Assembly: GCF_030116705.1 (NCBI RefSeq) | Contig: NZ_JAOTIK010000001.1 | Location: 3,987,001 to 4,051,000, forward strand | Reading direction: 5' to 3' | From: Streptomyces sp. ML-6 | GTDB taxonomy: Bacteria > Actinomycetota > Actinomycetes > Streptomycetales > Streptomycetaceae | DNA length: 64,000 nt | Shown: piece after piece, positions 18,186-27,011 of the stretch | Numbering within the stretch: the first letter of the stretch is position 1 | Layout: each line of letters begins with the position of its first letter | The notes under the pieces: generated by a model | Told to the model about the DNA's origin: nothing | Seen by the model: only the letters and a program-made list of their open reading frames with translations | The model's database searches: none | Translations under genes and position numbers: made by a program

Positions 18186-19151
18186 TCAGCTGAGGGTCAC
18201 TTGGCGGTTGGTGAGCCCGCCGCGGGCCCGGCGTTCCTCGGCGGTGAGGGGCGCGTTCGTGGCGAGCGCCGCGGTCAGTCGTTCCGCGAACTCGGCCGCG
18301 GGCTTCTCGCATTCCTCGGCACCCATCGCGCTCGGCAGGTCCCAGACCGGGACCATCAGGCCGTGCGCCCGGAAGGAGCCGACCAGCCTGGTCCCTTCGC
18401 CCAGCGAGGAGTTGCCGGCGGCGTGCAGCCGGGCGAGCGCGTCGAGGAGCTGCTCCTCGCCGTGCGGCATGACCCAGCGGAGGTGGTTCTTCTCCGGGGT
18501 CTCGCACCAGTAGGCGGCGTCCACACCGGCGAGCCTCGTCGTCGGGATCGCCGCCCCGTTCGCGCGCTCCAGGGAAGCGGCCACCTCTGGCGTGGCGTTC
18601 TCCGCGTCCGGCACCCAGAACTCGAAGCCGGCATGGAGCACGGGCTCGAACACCGCACCGGGGTCGAGCACGTCCTGCAGGCGCGGACCGTCGGCCGCCA
18701 CGCGCTGCGCCGCCACGGGCGAACCGGGCTCGACGGCCAGGGCCCGCAGCAGCGTGTCCGCGAGGTCGCGGCTGAGGTCGCCGGACGGGGTGTCGTTCTG
18801 CAGGGCGAGCAGCACCGAGCCGTCGTCGCGGCGCAGGGCCGGCCACGCCATCGGCAGGACGGTCGCGAGCGTCACGGAGGGCACGCCCTCGGGCAGCCCG
18901 TCCTTCAGCTTCAGCTCGACCGTGGCGGCGGGCACCAGTTCGCGCAGGGCGACCCAGTCGCACTCGCCGGGCAGCCCCTCGAAGGGACGGTGGACGAGCT
19001 CGGTCACGGCCTGGGCGGCGGCGCGGCCGTGACACGCCTTGTAGCGGCGGCCCGAACCGCACGGGCAGGGTTCGCGAGCCCCGACCACCGGGATCTCGCC
19101 GTCCTTGAGCTGCTGCTTCCCGGCCTTGGTCTGAGGGCGCTTCTTGGCCAT
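18186..19151 (-). CDS. SEC-C motif protein (DUF5926-like)
   Basis: 321 residues from ATG 19151. The SEC-C zinc motif CPCGSGRRYKACHG is near residues 29-42, at the N-terminus right after a Lys-rich leader, which is where the Streptomyces DUF5926 proteins carry it. The remaining 270 residues form an acidic mixed alpha/beta domain with no catalytic motif that I recognise. Cytoplasmic. The family is conserved in actinobacteria but its function is unknown; SEC-C modules often mediate contacts with nucleic acid or ribosome-associated partners. Confidence 0.85.
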   Translation of the reverse strand: MAKKRPQTKAGKQQLKDGEIPVVGAREPCPCGSGRRYKACHGRAAAQAVTELVHRPFEGLPGECDWVALRELVPAATVELKLKDGLPEGVPSVTLATVLPMAWPALRRDDGSVLLALQNDTPSGDLSRDLADTLLRALAVEPGSPVAAQRVAADGPRLQDVLDPGAVFEPVLHAGFEFWVPDAENATPEVAASLERANGAAIPTTRLAGVDAAYWCETPEKNHLRWVMPHGEEQLLDALARLHAAGNSSLGEGTRLVGSFRAHGLMVPVWDLPSAMGAEECEKPAAEFAERLTAALATNAPLTAEERRARGGLTNRQVTLS

Positions 19152-19280
19152 GGTGGGCTTTCTCCCGATTGTGACAGTGCGGTCTGGGCCGCGAGCCTAG
19201 CCGCCCGTGTCGAGCCGGGGGCACATCTGCCCGGATGCCCGCCGGTCCCGGTACCCGGAATGCGTCCCGATGCGGGGTCC

Positions 19281-19370
19281 GTCCGATCCGATGCCGTGTC
19301 CGCCCGGCCCTGCACCGGGTCCCTCCGGTACGACACCGGGTTCGTCCGATCCGATGCCGTGTCCGCCCGG
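19281..19370. repeat. 27-bp direct repeat with 63-bp period
   Basis: The 27-mer starting GTCCGATCCGATGCCG is present identically at 19281-19307 and 19344-19370, within a run of shorter CCGCCCGGTACG-like repeats from about 19230 to 19440. It lies in the gap (19152-19443) between the SEC-C and ATPase genes, which contains no gene. Confidence 0.85.
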
Positions 19371-19443
19371 TACACCACAGCCTCCGCCCGGTACGCCCCG
19401 GACTCCGTCCGGTACGTCACAACCTCCGCCCGGTACGACGACC

Positions 19444-20133
19444 TCAGCCCACGTCGTCGAAGACGTCCGCGAAGCCCAGCTCGTCGAGATCCGGGGCACC
19501 CGGTACGCCGCCCGACGCCGCCGGCCGACCTGAAGCCCCCGACCTCCCGGACGCACCCGCTTTATGAGGCGGGCGGGAGATACGAGGCGTGTGCGACACG
19601 TGCGAGGTACGAGACACGCCGGGGATACCGGAGGCCCCCGGCGTACCGCTACTGGCAACCGGGTCGCCCGGCAGTCCGGACGGCGTCCGGTCGTGCCCCT
19701 CGTTGACGAGGACCCAGACCGTGACCTCTCCCGACGAGCTGTCGCGTACGCCCCACTCGTCGGCGAGCGCGCTGATGATGTTGAGCCCGCGACCGCCCCG
19801 TGCCGTCACCGAAGGCGTGGCCGGGACGGGTCTGGTCGGGCCGCCCCCGTCCGTCACCTCGACGGTCAGCCCGCCGGCTCTGTCGACGCGCCATGCGGCG
19901 CGGATGTCGCCGTCCCCCGCATCCGTGTGTCGCCCCAGCGGCCTCCCGTGCCGGCAGGCATTGCTGAGCAGTTCGGAAAGAATCAGTACAGCATCGTCGA
20001 CGACCGAATCCGACACCCCGTGGCTGCGCAACTGCTCGCGCATCCGGTGCCGTGCCTGGCCCACGCCTGCAGGGCCATGGGGTACGGCCATGCTCGACGA
20101 CGTGGGCACCTCCTGTGCCACCACCAACGCCAC
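19444..20133 (-). CDS. RsbW-like ATP-binding regulatory protein with low-complexity tail
   Basis: 229 residues. The start is GTG 20133, eight bases after AAAGGAGGT; longer in-frame extensions have no ribosome site. The GHKL core covers residues about 15-145: N-box LILSELLSNACRHG, G1 VTDGGGPT, G2 ARGGRGLNIISALADEWG. It should act as an anti-sigma or Ser-kinase-type switch; the partner is unknown. Residues about 150-215 are a Gly/Ser/Pro-rich tail with repeated SGxPGxSG and SGRSGASGRPAASG patterns, ending in an acidic DLDELGFADVFDDVG peptide that could be a binding motif. Confidence 0.88.
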   Translation of the reverse strand: MALVVAQEVPTSSSMAVPHGPAGVGQARHRMREQLRSHGVSDSVVDDAVLILSELLSNACRHGRPLGRHTDAGDGDIRAAWRVDRAGGLTVEVTDGGGPTRPVPATPSVTARGGRGLNIISALADEWGVRDSSSGEVTVWVLVNEGHDRTPSGLPGDPVASSGTPGASGIPGVSRTSHVSHTPRISRPPHKAGASGRSGASGRPAASGGVPGAPDLDELGFADVFDDVG

Positions 20134-20273
20134 CCCCGAGACCTCCTTTGCCCCACGCCACGGAGTGGATGCCCCCTTGGACTGGACCGGAAACCGGCCA
20201 ATGGTCTGCCAATGACGCACTCGTAACGATCGAATACGTTTCGAATGCGCCGGTGTACTCCGCGTAACTGATG

Positions 20274-21101
20274 TCAGGAGCGTCCCAGTTGTGACAGAAC
20301 CTGCTTCGGGCGGTTGGTGATGATGGCCTCGACGCCCAGGTCGAGGCAGAGCTCGACGTCCTCCGGCTCGTTCACCGTCCATACGTGCACGCGGTGTCCC
20401 GCGCGGTGCAGCCGCTCGATGTAGCCGGGGTGGCTGCGTACGATCCGCATGCCCGGGCCCGCGATCCGCGCCCCGGCCGGCAGTCGCCCGTTGCGCAGCT
20501 GCGGCGAGAGGAACTGCATCAGATAGACGGTGGGCAGGTTGGGGGCCGCGGCCCGCACGCGGTGCAGCGAACGCGCCGAGAAACTCATGACGCGCACCGG
20601 TGAGGGGTCGTCGGACGGCGGGTCGTCGAGCCCGAAGCGCTTCAGCAGGTGCAGCAGCCGTTCCTCGACCTGGCCCGCCCAGCGGGTGGGGTGCTTGGTC
20701 TCGACGGCCAGCTGGAGCGGGCGTCCGGCGGCCCGGGTCTCGACGACGAGTTCGAGCAGTCGCTCCAGGGTGAGCACGGAGGTGAGCTCGCCGGGCACCG
20801 GATCCCAGTCGGGGGACTCCTCGCGGTCCTTCCAGGACCCGAAGTCGAGAGCGGCGAGTTCGGAGAGCTCCAGGGCGGAGACGGCGCCGCGGCCGTTGGA
20901 CGTACGGTTCACCCGGCGGTCGTGCACGCACACGAGATGGCCGTCGGAGGTGAGCCGTACATCGCACTCCAGGGCGTCGGCGCCGTCCTCGATCGCCTTC
21001 CGGTATGCGGCCAGGGTGTGCTCGGGGGCGTCCTCGGACGCGCCCCGGTGCGCGATGACCTGGGTGGTCCGGGGCGGGGTCTGCTGCCGTGCGTGGGTCA
21101 C
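20274..21101 (-). CDS. glpQ: glycerophosphodiester phosphodiesterase
   Basis: 275 residues, a cytoplasmic-type GDPD with no signal. It hydrolyses glycerophosphodiesters to glycerol-3-phosphate and an alcohol. TIM-barrel motifs are intact: HRGASEDAPEHT (catalytic His and Glu) at about 18-29, ECDVRLTSDGHLVCVHD (metal ligands Glu/Asp and second His) at about 44-60, and the C-terminal VHVWTVNEPEDV. The substrate cannot be predicted. It is convergent in function with phospholipid turnover but not in an obvious operon. Confidence 0.94.
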   Translation of the reverse strand: MTHARQQTPPRTTQVIAHRGASEDAPEHTLAAYRKAIEDGADALECDVRLTSDGHLVCVHDRRVNRTSNGRGAVSALELSELAALDFGSWKDREESPDWDPVPGELTSVLTLERLLELVVETRAAGRPLQLAVETKHPTRWAGQVEERLLHLLKRFGLDDPPSDDPSPVRVMSFSARSLHRVRAAAPNLPTVYLMQFLSPQLRNGRLPAGARIAGPGMRIVRSHPGYIERLHRAGHRVHVWTVNEPEDVELCLDLGVEAIITNRPKQVLSQLGRS

Positions 21102-21381
21102 GGCGTCATGGTGTCACCGAGAGGCGACCGCTGTGCACCCGTCGCGTGACCCGGGTGCGACCGGGGTGGGTGCGGGTGCGTCGTGAGGGGGTCCGGGCGC
21201 TGAGGGCCGCAGCTGCGGTGGGTCCTGCGGCGGGCAGTCGTTTTGCCCGATGTAAAGATTGATGTGCGGATGCACAGGTCCTGCTTACAGTGGCCTGACG
21301 GGCCTTGGGAAAAGCTGACTCAGGACACGTACGCAGCGGATCCCTTGCCGAACATGATGTGGAACCGAGGAGTAAAGAGCT

Positions 21382-22884
21382 GTGAGCACAGAGAACGAGG
21401 ACAACGAGGGCACCGCGGCCGGGGCCGTCCAGCCGTCCGTTCCGTCCGCACCTCCCGTGCCGGCCGACGCCCCTCGGGAGACGCCCGGGAGCGCGCCCGC
21501 GTCCGCCCCGACGGGAGCAGCCCCGGCGTACCCGCAGCCCCAGGAGGCGCAGTCGCCCGCCCCGGTGGAAGGGGCGACCGCCACCACCCCCATGGCCCCC
21601 GTCCCGGCGACACCTCCTCCGCACGCGCCCCACGTCCCTCCCGCCCCCCAGTCGGCGGCCGAGGCGAACTGGCCGCCGCCCGCCGTCCCCGCGTACGCAC
21701 AGCACGGCGTCGGCGGGGGCGGTCCGGTCTGGGGCACCCCGCCCCCGCACCCCTCCCCCGAGCAGCCGCGCAGGCGCGGCGCGGGCGGCCTGGTCGCGGC
21801 GGTGGCGGTCGCGGCACTGGTCGCGGGCGGCCTCGGCGGCGCCCTCGGCTTCTGGGCGGCCGACCGCAACGGTTCCTCGGGCTCGACCACGATCTCCGCG
21901 TCGGCCAACCCGCAGGACCTCAAGCGCGACCCCGGTACGGTCGCGGGCGTGGCGGCCAAGGCGCTGCCCAGTGTGGTCACCATCGACGCGCAGAGCGGTG
22001 ACGGCGAGGGCGGCACGGGCACCGGCTTCGTGTACGACAAGGAAGGCCACATCCTCACGAACAACCACGTGGTGGCCTCCGCGGCGGACAGCGGCCAGCT
22101 CACGGTGACCTTCTCCAACGGCAAGAAGTACGACGCGGAAGTGGTCGGCCGGGCCCAGGGCTACGACGTCGCCGTCCTGAAGCTGAAGAACCCGCCCGCG
22201 GGCCTCGCCCCGCTGTCGCTCGGCAACTCGGACCAGGTCGCGGTCGGCGATTCCACGATCGCGATCGGCGCGCCGTTCGGCCTGTCCAACACGGTCACCA
22301 CCGGCATCATCAGCGCGAAGAACCGCCCGGTCGCCTCCGGCGACGGTTCCGGCGGCAGCAACTCGTACATGAGCGCCCTGCAGACCGACGCCTCGATCAA
22401 CCCGGGCAACTCCGGTGGCCCGCTGCTCGACGCGCGCGGCGCGGTGATCGGCATCAACTCGGCCATCCAGTCGACCGGCAGCAGCATCGGCCAGGCCCAG
22501 TCGGGCTCCATCGGCCTCGGCTTCGCGATCCCGATCAACCAGGCCACGAACGTCGCCCAGCAGCTGATCAAGGCCGGTCAGCCGGTCTACCCGGTGATCG
22601 GCGCCACGGTCACCATGAGCGAGAAGACGGGCGGCGCGGTCATCTCCGACCGGGGCGCGGGCGGTACGGAAGCCGTCTCGAAGGGCGGCCCCGCGGACCG
22701 GGCGGGGCTCCGGGCCGGCGACGTCATCACGAAGTTCAACGACACGGTGATCGACAGCGGCCCGACCCTGATCGGCGAGATCTGGACCCATCAGCCGGGC
22801 GACCGGGTGACCCTGACCTACACGCGCGACGGCAAGTCGTCGACGGCCGAAGTTGTCCTGGGCGAGCGCAAGGGCGACAGCTGA
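21382..22884 (+). CDS. htrA: HtrA/DegP-like membrane-anchored serine protease
   Basis: 500 residues from GTG 21382 (GAGGAG upstream). Residues 1-130 are a Pro/Ala-rich cytoplasmic segment. A membrane helix follows at about 133-158. The trypsin-like domain has the triad His in LTNNHVVA (about 229), Asp in GYDVAVLKL (about 262) and Ser in GNSGGPL (about 343). A single PDZ domain fills about 405-495 (GPADRAGLRAGDVITKFND). It degrades or refolds misfolded proteins outside the membrane. In many actinobacteria htrA is controlled by envelope-stress sigma or two-component systems; no clear site is seen here. Confidence 0.95.
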   Translation: MSTENEDNEGTAAGAVQPSVPSAPPVPADAPRETPGSAPASAPTGAAPAYPQPQEAQSPAPVEGATATTPMAPVPATPPPHAPHVPPAPQSAAEANWPPPAVPAYAQHGVGGGGPVWGTPPPHPSPEQPRRRGAGGLVAAVAVAALVAGGLGGALGFWAADRNGSSGSTTISASANPQDLKRDPGTVAGVAAKALPSVVTIDAQSGDGEGGTGTGFVYDKEGHILTNNHVVASAADSGQLTVTFSNGKKYDAEVVGRAQGYDVAVLKLKNPPAGLAPLSLGNSDQVAVGDSTIAIGAPFGLSNTVTTGIISAKNRPVASGDGSGGSNSYMSALQTDASINPGNSGGPLLDARGAVIGINSAIQSTGSSIGQAQSGSIGLGFAIPINQATNVAQQLIKAGQPVYPVIGATVTMSEKTGGAVISDRGAGGTEAVSKGGPADRAGLRAGDVITKFNDTVIDSGPTLIGEIWTHQPGDRVTLTYTRDGKSSTAEVVLGERKGDS

Positions 22885-22934
22885 CCGGCTAGGCTGTCCT
22901 CGCGTCAATCCCGGTCCACGACCGGGTAACGCGG

Positions 22935-23019
22935 GGTGGGTTGCCCGAGCGGCCTAAGGGAACGGTCTTGAAAACCGTCGTGGCGCGAGTCACCGTGGGT
23001 TCAAATCCCACACCCACCG
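22935..23019 (+). tRNA. tRNA-Ser (anticodon UGA)
   Basis: Acceptor GGTGGGT (22935-22941) pairs with ACCCACC (23012-23018), discriminator G. The anticodon loop is CTTGAAA with TGA. Long variable arm, T-arm GGGTTCAAATCCC. The 3' end (22992-23021) is repeated at 23546-23575. A hairpin just downstream (about 23032-23056, then TTGTTGT) is a likely terminator. Confidence 0.95.
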
Positions 23020-23254
23020 CACAGCTGAACGGCCCCTGACCAGGCAAGAAGGTCGGGGGTTGTTGTGCTGTCCGCTGCCCGTCGGCCCCCGTGTCCCCGT
23101 GCTCCCCCGTGTCCCCCGGGGTTTCCCGCCCTCGGTGCCGGCCGACGTCCGGGTGGTCCACGAGGTGTGCGATTGCCCCTGTCACTCGACGCCCGGGAAC
23201 ACGGTCGGCTGGTTCCTGTTCGGGGCATTGACGTTGGCCGATAGGGTCGTGGCC

Positions 23255-23398
23255 ATGGGGGATGGGAAGACTCGCAAGTGCGTTTGGTGCGAGAAGCAAT
23301 TCACGCGGCGTTCGCTGTGGCGGGCGAAGCGCTACTGCAAGCGATGGCACCAATGCGTGCACTACGGCGCGATACTCGTGGGCTCCCTGTCCTCCTGA
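23255..23398 (+). CDS. remnant of a small zinc-finger-like protein
   Basis: 47 residues starting MGDGKTRKCVWC. The segment KCVWCEKQFTRR...KRYCKRWHQ resembles the short Streptomyces proteins with a C-x2-C...YC-x3-H zinc ribbon, but the expected basic C-terminal region is replaced by an unrelated hydrophobic end, so it may be truncated or frame-shifted. It lies between the two copies of the tRNA-Ser 3' end. Role unknown. Confidence 0.4.
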   Translation: MGDGKTRKCVWCEKQFTRRSLWRAKRYCKRWHQCVHYGAILVGSLSS

Positions 23399-23545
23399 AC
23401 GATCAGGTGGCGCACTGGCCGGCGGAGCAAACGTTGACGAGCTGCTCATGAGGCCGTCCGCTGTGGTCTGCGGGGGGTTCGGGGATGCAGGGCGCAGGTG
23501 AGTACCGCTGAGCACGCCGTGGCGAGAGAGGTGGGCATGTAGCAG

Positions 23546-23575
23546 ACCGTGGGTTCGAATCCCACACCCACCGCA
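23546..23575 (+). repeat. duplicated 3' end of tRNA-Ser (att-like scar)
   Basis: Thirty bases from the T-arm to the tRNA end are repeated with one A to G change relative to 22992-23021. Weaker similarity continues leftwards (GCCGTGGCGAGAG). No intact tRNA can be folded, because the anticodon half is absent. The 554-bp offset between copies looks like the footprint of an integrated element that has been almost wholly lost. Confidence 0.75.
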
Positions 23576-23584
23576 GCGGATTCA

Positions 23585-23613
23585 GCCCCCGGCCGGCACC
23601 ACCGGCCGGGGGC
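23585..23613. terminator. hairpin after the duplicated tRNA end
   Basis: GCCCCCGGCCGG (23585-23596) pairs perfectly with 23602-23613, loop CACCA, followed by CGTTTC. It lies 10 bp from the stop of the convergent primase-polymerase gene and can serve both strands. Confidence 0.8.
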
Positions 23614-23622
23614 CGTTTCATG

Positions 23623-24519
23623 TCACCGGGGGCCTTCGTCGTGCCCGGGCCGTTCGGTGCTGCCCGTGGTGAGGCGGGCCGCGGATTCGACGGTGGCACG
23701 GGCCTCGTGTTCGGGGAGGCCGGTGTGGACGGCGGCCCGGACGAGGGCGTCGGCCAGGGCGTCGCCGAAGCCGTGTTCGTAGGCGCGGCAGGCGGCCCAG
23801 AAGAGCCGGGTGTTGCGCTGGCCCTCGTGGGCCGCGAGGACGAAGCGGACCAGTCCCCGGCCCCGGTCGGGCCGGGCAGGCGGCGGGCGGTGGGGGCGTG
23901 CGGGTGGTGTGAGCAGGCGCAGGAGTGCGCGGGGGCAGGGGGCCGGTGGGAGGTCAGCGGTGCCTGGGGCGAGGCGGTAGCCGCCGTGGGCGGTGACCGA
24001 GCCGGGGCCCACCAGGTAGCCGCCGGCGCCGCGGATGTCGATGCCGGGGGCGAGCCGGCTCGCTGAGTTCGGCACCGGAACGTCCGGCGGGCCGGTCAGC
24101 CAGATGTGCCGCCCGCCGCTGGGGGTGAGCACCGTGATGGTCGGCGGGATCGTGAACAGGTGGTGCAGGGCCAGTCGTCGGAGCGATGCGGCCGAGTCGC
24201 CGCCGGGGGTGTCGACGTCCAGGTCGATGCCGATGAGGTGGTGCGGTGCCCGGCCGCAGGCGATGCCGTAGCCGGTGGCCCAGGGGGCGGCCGCGAAGAG
24301 GGCGCGTACGGCGGCGGGGTCCGTGGTGGCGTCGTGGACGCCGTGGCCGGGGCGGCCGCACGCGCCCCGGCAGACGGAACGGCGGCCGTCGTTCCGGTGC
24401 GGGGAGGGGAGCGCGGGGAGTTTGCGGGCGGTCAGCGGGAAGACGGGGAGCCCGCGCTCGGCGGCGGAGAGCGCGTGGGCGAGGGCCAGGGCGGCGGTCT
24501 GCCGGGCAGTGATGGCCAT
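23623..24519 (-). CDS. bifunctional DNA primase/polymerase (prim-pol) domain protein
   Basis: 298 residues from ATG 24519. It carries the archaeo-eukaryotic primase fold of the prim-pol family: a Cys/His-containing SVCRGACGRPGHGVHDAT segment, the catalytic DxD in IGIDLDVDTPGG (about 103), SGGRHIWL (about 137) and DIRGAGGYLVGPGS (about 160). Unlike the prim-pol-like gene at 16155, its catalytic residues are intact. Such proteins occur in integrative elements and phages and as chromosomal stand-alone genes. Its place next to a tRNA-Ser att-like scar suggests it may be left from an element; that is inference. Confidence 0.85.
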   Translation of the reverse strand: MAITARQTAALALAHALSAAERGLPVFPLTARKLPALPSPHRNDGRRSVCRGACGRPGHGVHDATTDPAAVRALFAAAPWATGYGIACGRAPHHLIGIDLDVDTPGGDSAASLRRLALHHLFTIPPTITVLTPSGGRHIWLTGPPDVPVPNSASRLAPGIDIRGAGGYLVGPGSVTAHGGYRLAPGTADLPPAPCPRALLRLLTPPARPHRPPPARPDRGRGLVRFVLAAHEGQRNTRLFWAACRAYEHGFGDALADALVRAAVHTGLPEHEARATVESAARLTTGSTERPGHDEGPR

Positions 24520-24650
24520 GACTCTATTTTCGTACGAATGTTCGATGAAGGGAAGGGGGCGGGGCCCGTGGCGGCGGAGCGGCTCCGGGGCGGTTCTGGG
24601 TGCGCCGTGCGTCGCGCTGCCGACGGGGTGGGTTCGGGGCGTCGGCGACC

Positions 24651-24684
24651 TTGACAGTCACCCCGTATCTGACGGACAGTCAGA
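24651..24684 (+). promoter_or_regulatory. putative promoter and operator of the acyl-CoA catabolic operon
   Basis: TTGACA at 24651-24656 resembles a -35 element. TCTGAC-N5-GTCAGA (24668-24684) is a perfect 6-bp dyad where a -10 region would fall, a layout typical of a repressor operator. The start codon of the first gene follows 53 bp later. The regulator is not encoded next to it. Confidence 0.45.
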
Positions 24685-24737
24685 AATCAGTCGGGAGAAG
24701 CCCTGATCCGTACGTCCGTGTCCGGAAGGCGGCCGCC

Positions 24738-26021
24738 GTGCATCTCGTCCAGACGGAACGCCAGCGTCAGCTGCGCGCCGAACTCCGCGCGTACTTCCGC
24801 GAGGTGATGCCCCACCGGGACGCCAGGGCGGCCCCGGGCGCCGAGGACCCCGCCGAGCAGCGGCGGCTGCTGCGCAGGATCGGTGCCGACGGAATGCTCG
24901 GACTCGGCTGGCCCGTCGAGTACGGCGGCCAGGGGCGCGGCGCCGACGAGCAGTTCATCTTCTTCGACGAGGCGTACCGGGCGGGCGCACCCGTCTCGAT
25001 GGTCACTCTGAACACGGTGGGCCCGACGCTGATGGCATACGGGACCGAGGAGCAGAAGGCGTACTTCCTGCCCCGGATCCTGAGCGGCGACCTCGTCTTC
25101 GCCATCGGCTACAGCGAGCCCGAGGCCGGTACGGATCTTGCCGCGTTGCGCACCAGGGCGGTACGGGAAGCATCCCCGTCGGCCCAGGCGCCCCCGCCGG
25201 GCCCCGGCGGGAACGGGAGCGGGAGCGGAAGCGGCGATGGTAGCGACGGCGGTGACAGCGGTGGCGGCAGTGGCAGCGGTGAGCACTGGGTGATCGACGG
25301 GCAGAAGATCTTCACCAGCAACGCCCAGAACGCGGACTGGATCTGGCTCGCCTGCCGCACCGACCCCGACGCGCCCAAGCACCGGGGCATCTCGATCGTT
25401 CTCGTCCCGACCGACGCGCCGGGGTTCTCCTGGACGCCGATCGAGACCGTGGGCGGGCTGACCACGACGGCCACGTACTACGACGGGGTGCGGGTGCCCG
25501 TCACCCATCTGGTCGGCGCGGAGAACGGCGGCTGGGGGCTGATCACCAACCAGCTGAACCACGAACGGGTGGCGCTCGCCGCGATCGGGATGCAGGCCGA
25601 GGATTCCTGCGCGGCGGCGCTCGCCTTCGCCCGCACCCCCGACCCGGTCACGGGCCGGCGGCCGGCCGACGAGCCGTGGGTGCGCGCCCGGCTGGCGGAG
25701 GCGTACGCCCGGCTGGCGGCGACCCGCCTGCTCAACTGGCGCCTGGTGGGCGAGGTCGGGGCGGGTTCACCGGCGCCCGGCGAGGCGAGCGGCGTGAAGT
25801 TCGCGGGGACCGAGAGCGCCGTCGAGGTGTACCGGATGTGCCAGGAGATCACGGGAGAGGCGGGTGTGCTGCGGGCCGGTTCGCCCGGCTGCTTCGGCGA
25901 CGGGGAACTGGAGCGGATGAACCGGGCCGCGCAGATCAACACCTTCGGGGGCGGGGTGAGCGAGGTGCAGCGGGAGATCGTCGCGACGATGCGGCTCGGC
26001 ATGAAGAGGGGCGTGCGGTGA
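24738..26021 (+). CDS. acyl-CoA dehydrogenase, ChsE/FadE28-29 type, with Gly/Ser insertion
   Basis: 427 residues from GTG 24738 (GGAAGG upstream). FAD-dependent alpha,beta-dehydrogenation of an acyl-CoA. GYSEPEAGTDLAALRT (about 130-145) and DGQKIFTSNAQNADW (about 185) flank the flavin and substrate pocket, and FGGGVSEVQREIVATMRLGMKR is the C-terminal signature of the steroid-type FadE group. The order of genes here (FadE, MaoC-DUF35, FadE, MaoC, Ltp2-like) mirrors the mycobacterial igr genes, where two FadE proteins form an alpha2-beta2 enzyme. About 30 residues of Gly/Ser/Pro low complexity interrupt the mid-domain between those two motifs. Confidence 0.92.
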   Translation: MHLVQTERQRQLRAELRAYFREVMPHRDARAAPGAEDPAEQRRLLRRIGADGMLGLGWPVEYGGQGRGADEQFIFFDEAYRAGAPVSMVTLNTVGPTLMAYGTEEQKAYFLPRILSGDLVFAIGYSEPEAGTDLAALRTRAVREASPSAQAPPPGPGGNGSGSGSGDGSDGGDSGGGSGSGEHWVIDGQKIFTSNAQNADWIWLACRTDPDAPKHRGISIVLVPTDAPGFSWTPIETVGGLTTTATYYDGVRVPVTHLVGAENGGWGLITNQLNHERVALAAIGMQAEDSCAAALAFARTPDPVTGRRPADEPWVRARLAEAYARLAATRLLNWRLVGEVGAGSPAPGEASGVKFAGTESAVEVYRMCQEITGEAGVLRAGSPGCFGDGELERMNRAAQINTFGGGVSEVQREIVATMRLGMKRGVR

Positions 26022-27010
26022 CGGGCCCGCGGGGGGAGGACCGGGCGTCCCGGGGGCGGCCCCCGGAGGGGGACCGGGAGCACGACGGGCTGTACGGGCG
26101 GCTCAAGGAGTTCGAGGGCCGGCCGGCCGCGACCGCCGGGGTCGGCAAGGACCCGGTCAACGAGCCGATGATCAGGCACTGGTGCGAGGCGATGGGCGAC
26201 GACAACCCGGCGTACACGGGGCCGGACGCGATCGCCCCGCCGACGATGCTCCAGGCGTGGACGATGGGCGGGCTGTCGGGCCACACCGACCGCTCGGCGG
26301 CGTACGAGGAGCTGTTCGGGCTGCTCGACGGCGCCGGGTACACCTCGGTCGTCGCGACCGACTGCGAGCAGGAGTACCTGCGCCCGCTGCGGCCCGGCGA
26401 CCGGATCACCTTCGACGCGGTGATCGAGTCGGTCTCGCCGCGGAAGACGACCAGGCTGGGGACGGGGTACTTCATCACGACGCGCATGGACGTCCGGGCG
26501 GACGGCGAACCCGCCGGGAGGCACCGCTTCCGCATCCTCAAGTACGCACCTGCGGCGAAGCCTCGACCGGGACGAGAAGAACCGCCGCAGGAGAAACACC
26601 TGCGCCCGCGGCCGGTGGTCAACCGCGACAACGCCGGCTTCTGGCAGGGCGTCGCCGAGCACCGGCTGCTGATCCAGCGCTGTGGGTCCTGCCGCACCCT
26701 GCGCTTCCCCTGGCTGCCCGGCTGCAACGCGTGCGGCGGCCAGGAGTGGGACACGGTCGAGGCGAGCGGCGAGGGCACCGTCTTCAGCCACGTCGTGATG
26801 CACCACCCGAGGTTCCCCGCCTTCGCGGCCGAGGAGGGCGGCGGACCGTACGCGGTGGCGCTGATCGAACTGGCCGAGGGGGTGCGGATGGTCAGCAACG
26901 TCGTCGGCGTGCCGTACGACAAGGTGCGCACGGGCATGCCGGTCCGGCTGGAATTCCTGCGCACGGACCCGGACTTGGAGATTCCGGTCTTCCGGGGAGA
27001 CGAGGGCTGA
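26018..27010 (+). CDS. MaoC-like/DUF35 fusion, ChsH2-type enoyl-CoA hydratase subunit
   Basis: 330 residues from the GTG that overlaps the previous stop (GTGA). Residues about 25-185 form a hot-dog MaoC domain with WCEAMGDDNPAYTG in the hydratase-motif position. Residues about 200-330 are a DUF35 module: a zinc ribbon CGSC...CNAC near 228-245, then an OB fold (GEGTVFSHVVMHHPRFP). In mycobacteria ChsH2 pairs with ChsH1 to hydrate the short steroid side chain, and its DUF35 part binds the Ltp2 aldolase. Both partners are encoded downstream, so the same complex is expected here. Confidence 0.9.
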   Translation: MTGPRGEDRASRGRPPEGDREHDGLYGRLKEFEGRPAATAGVGKDPVNEPMIRHWCEAMGDDNPAYTGPDAIAPPTMLQAWTMGGLSGHTDRSAAYEELFGLLDGAGYTSVVATDCEQEYLRPLRPGDRITFDAVIESVSPRKTTRLGTGYFITTRMDVRADGEPAGRHRFRILKYAPAAKPRPGREEPPQEKHLRPRPVVNRDNAGFWQGVAEHRLLIQRCGSCRTLRFPWLPGCNACGGQEWDTVEASGEGTVFSHVVMHHPRFPAFAAEEGGGPYAVALIELAEGVRMVSNVVGVPYDKVRTGMPVRLEFLRTDPDLEIPVFRGDEG

Positions 27011-27011
27011 G

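Noticed and set aside
23546..23575. A second tRNA-Ser gene
   Set aside because: Only the T-arm and acceptor 3' side are present; no anticodon arm can be formed.
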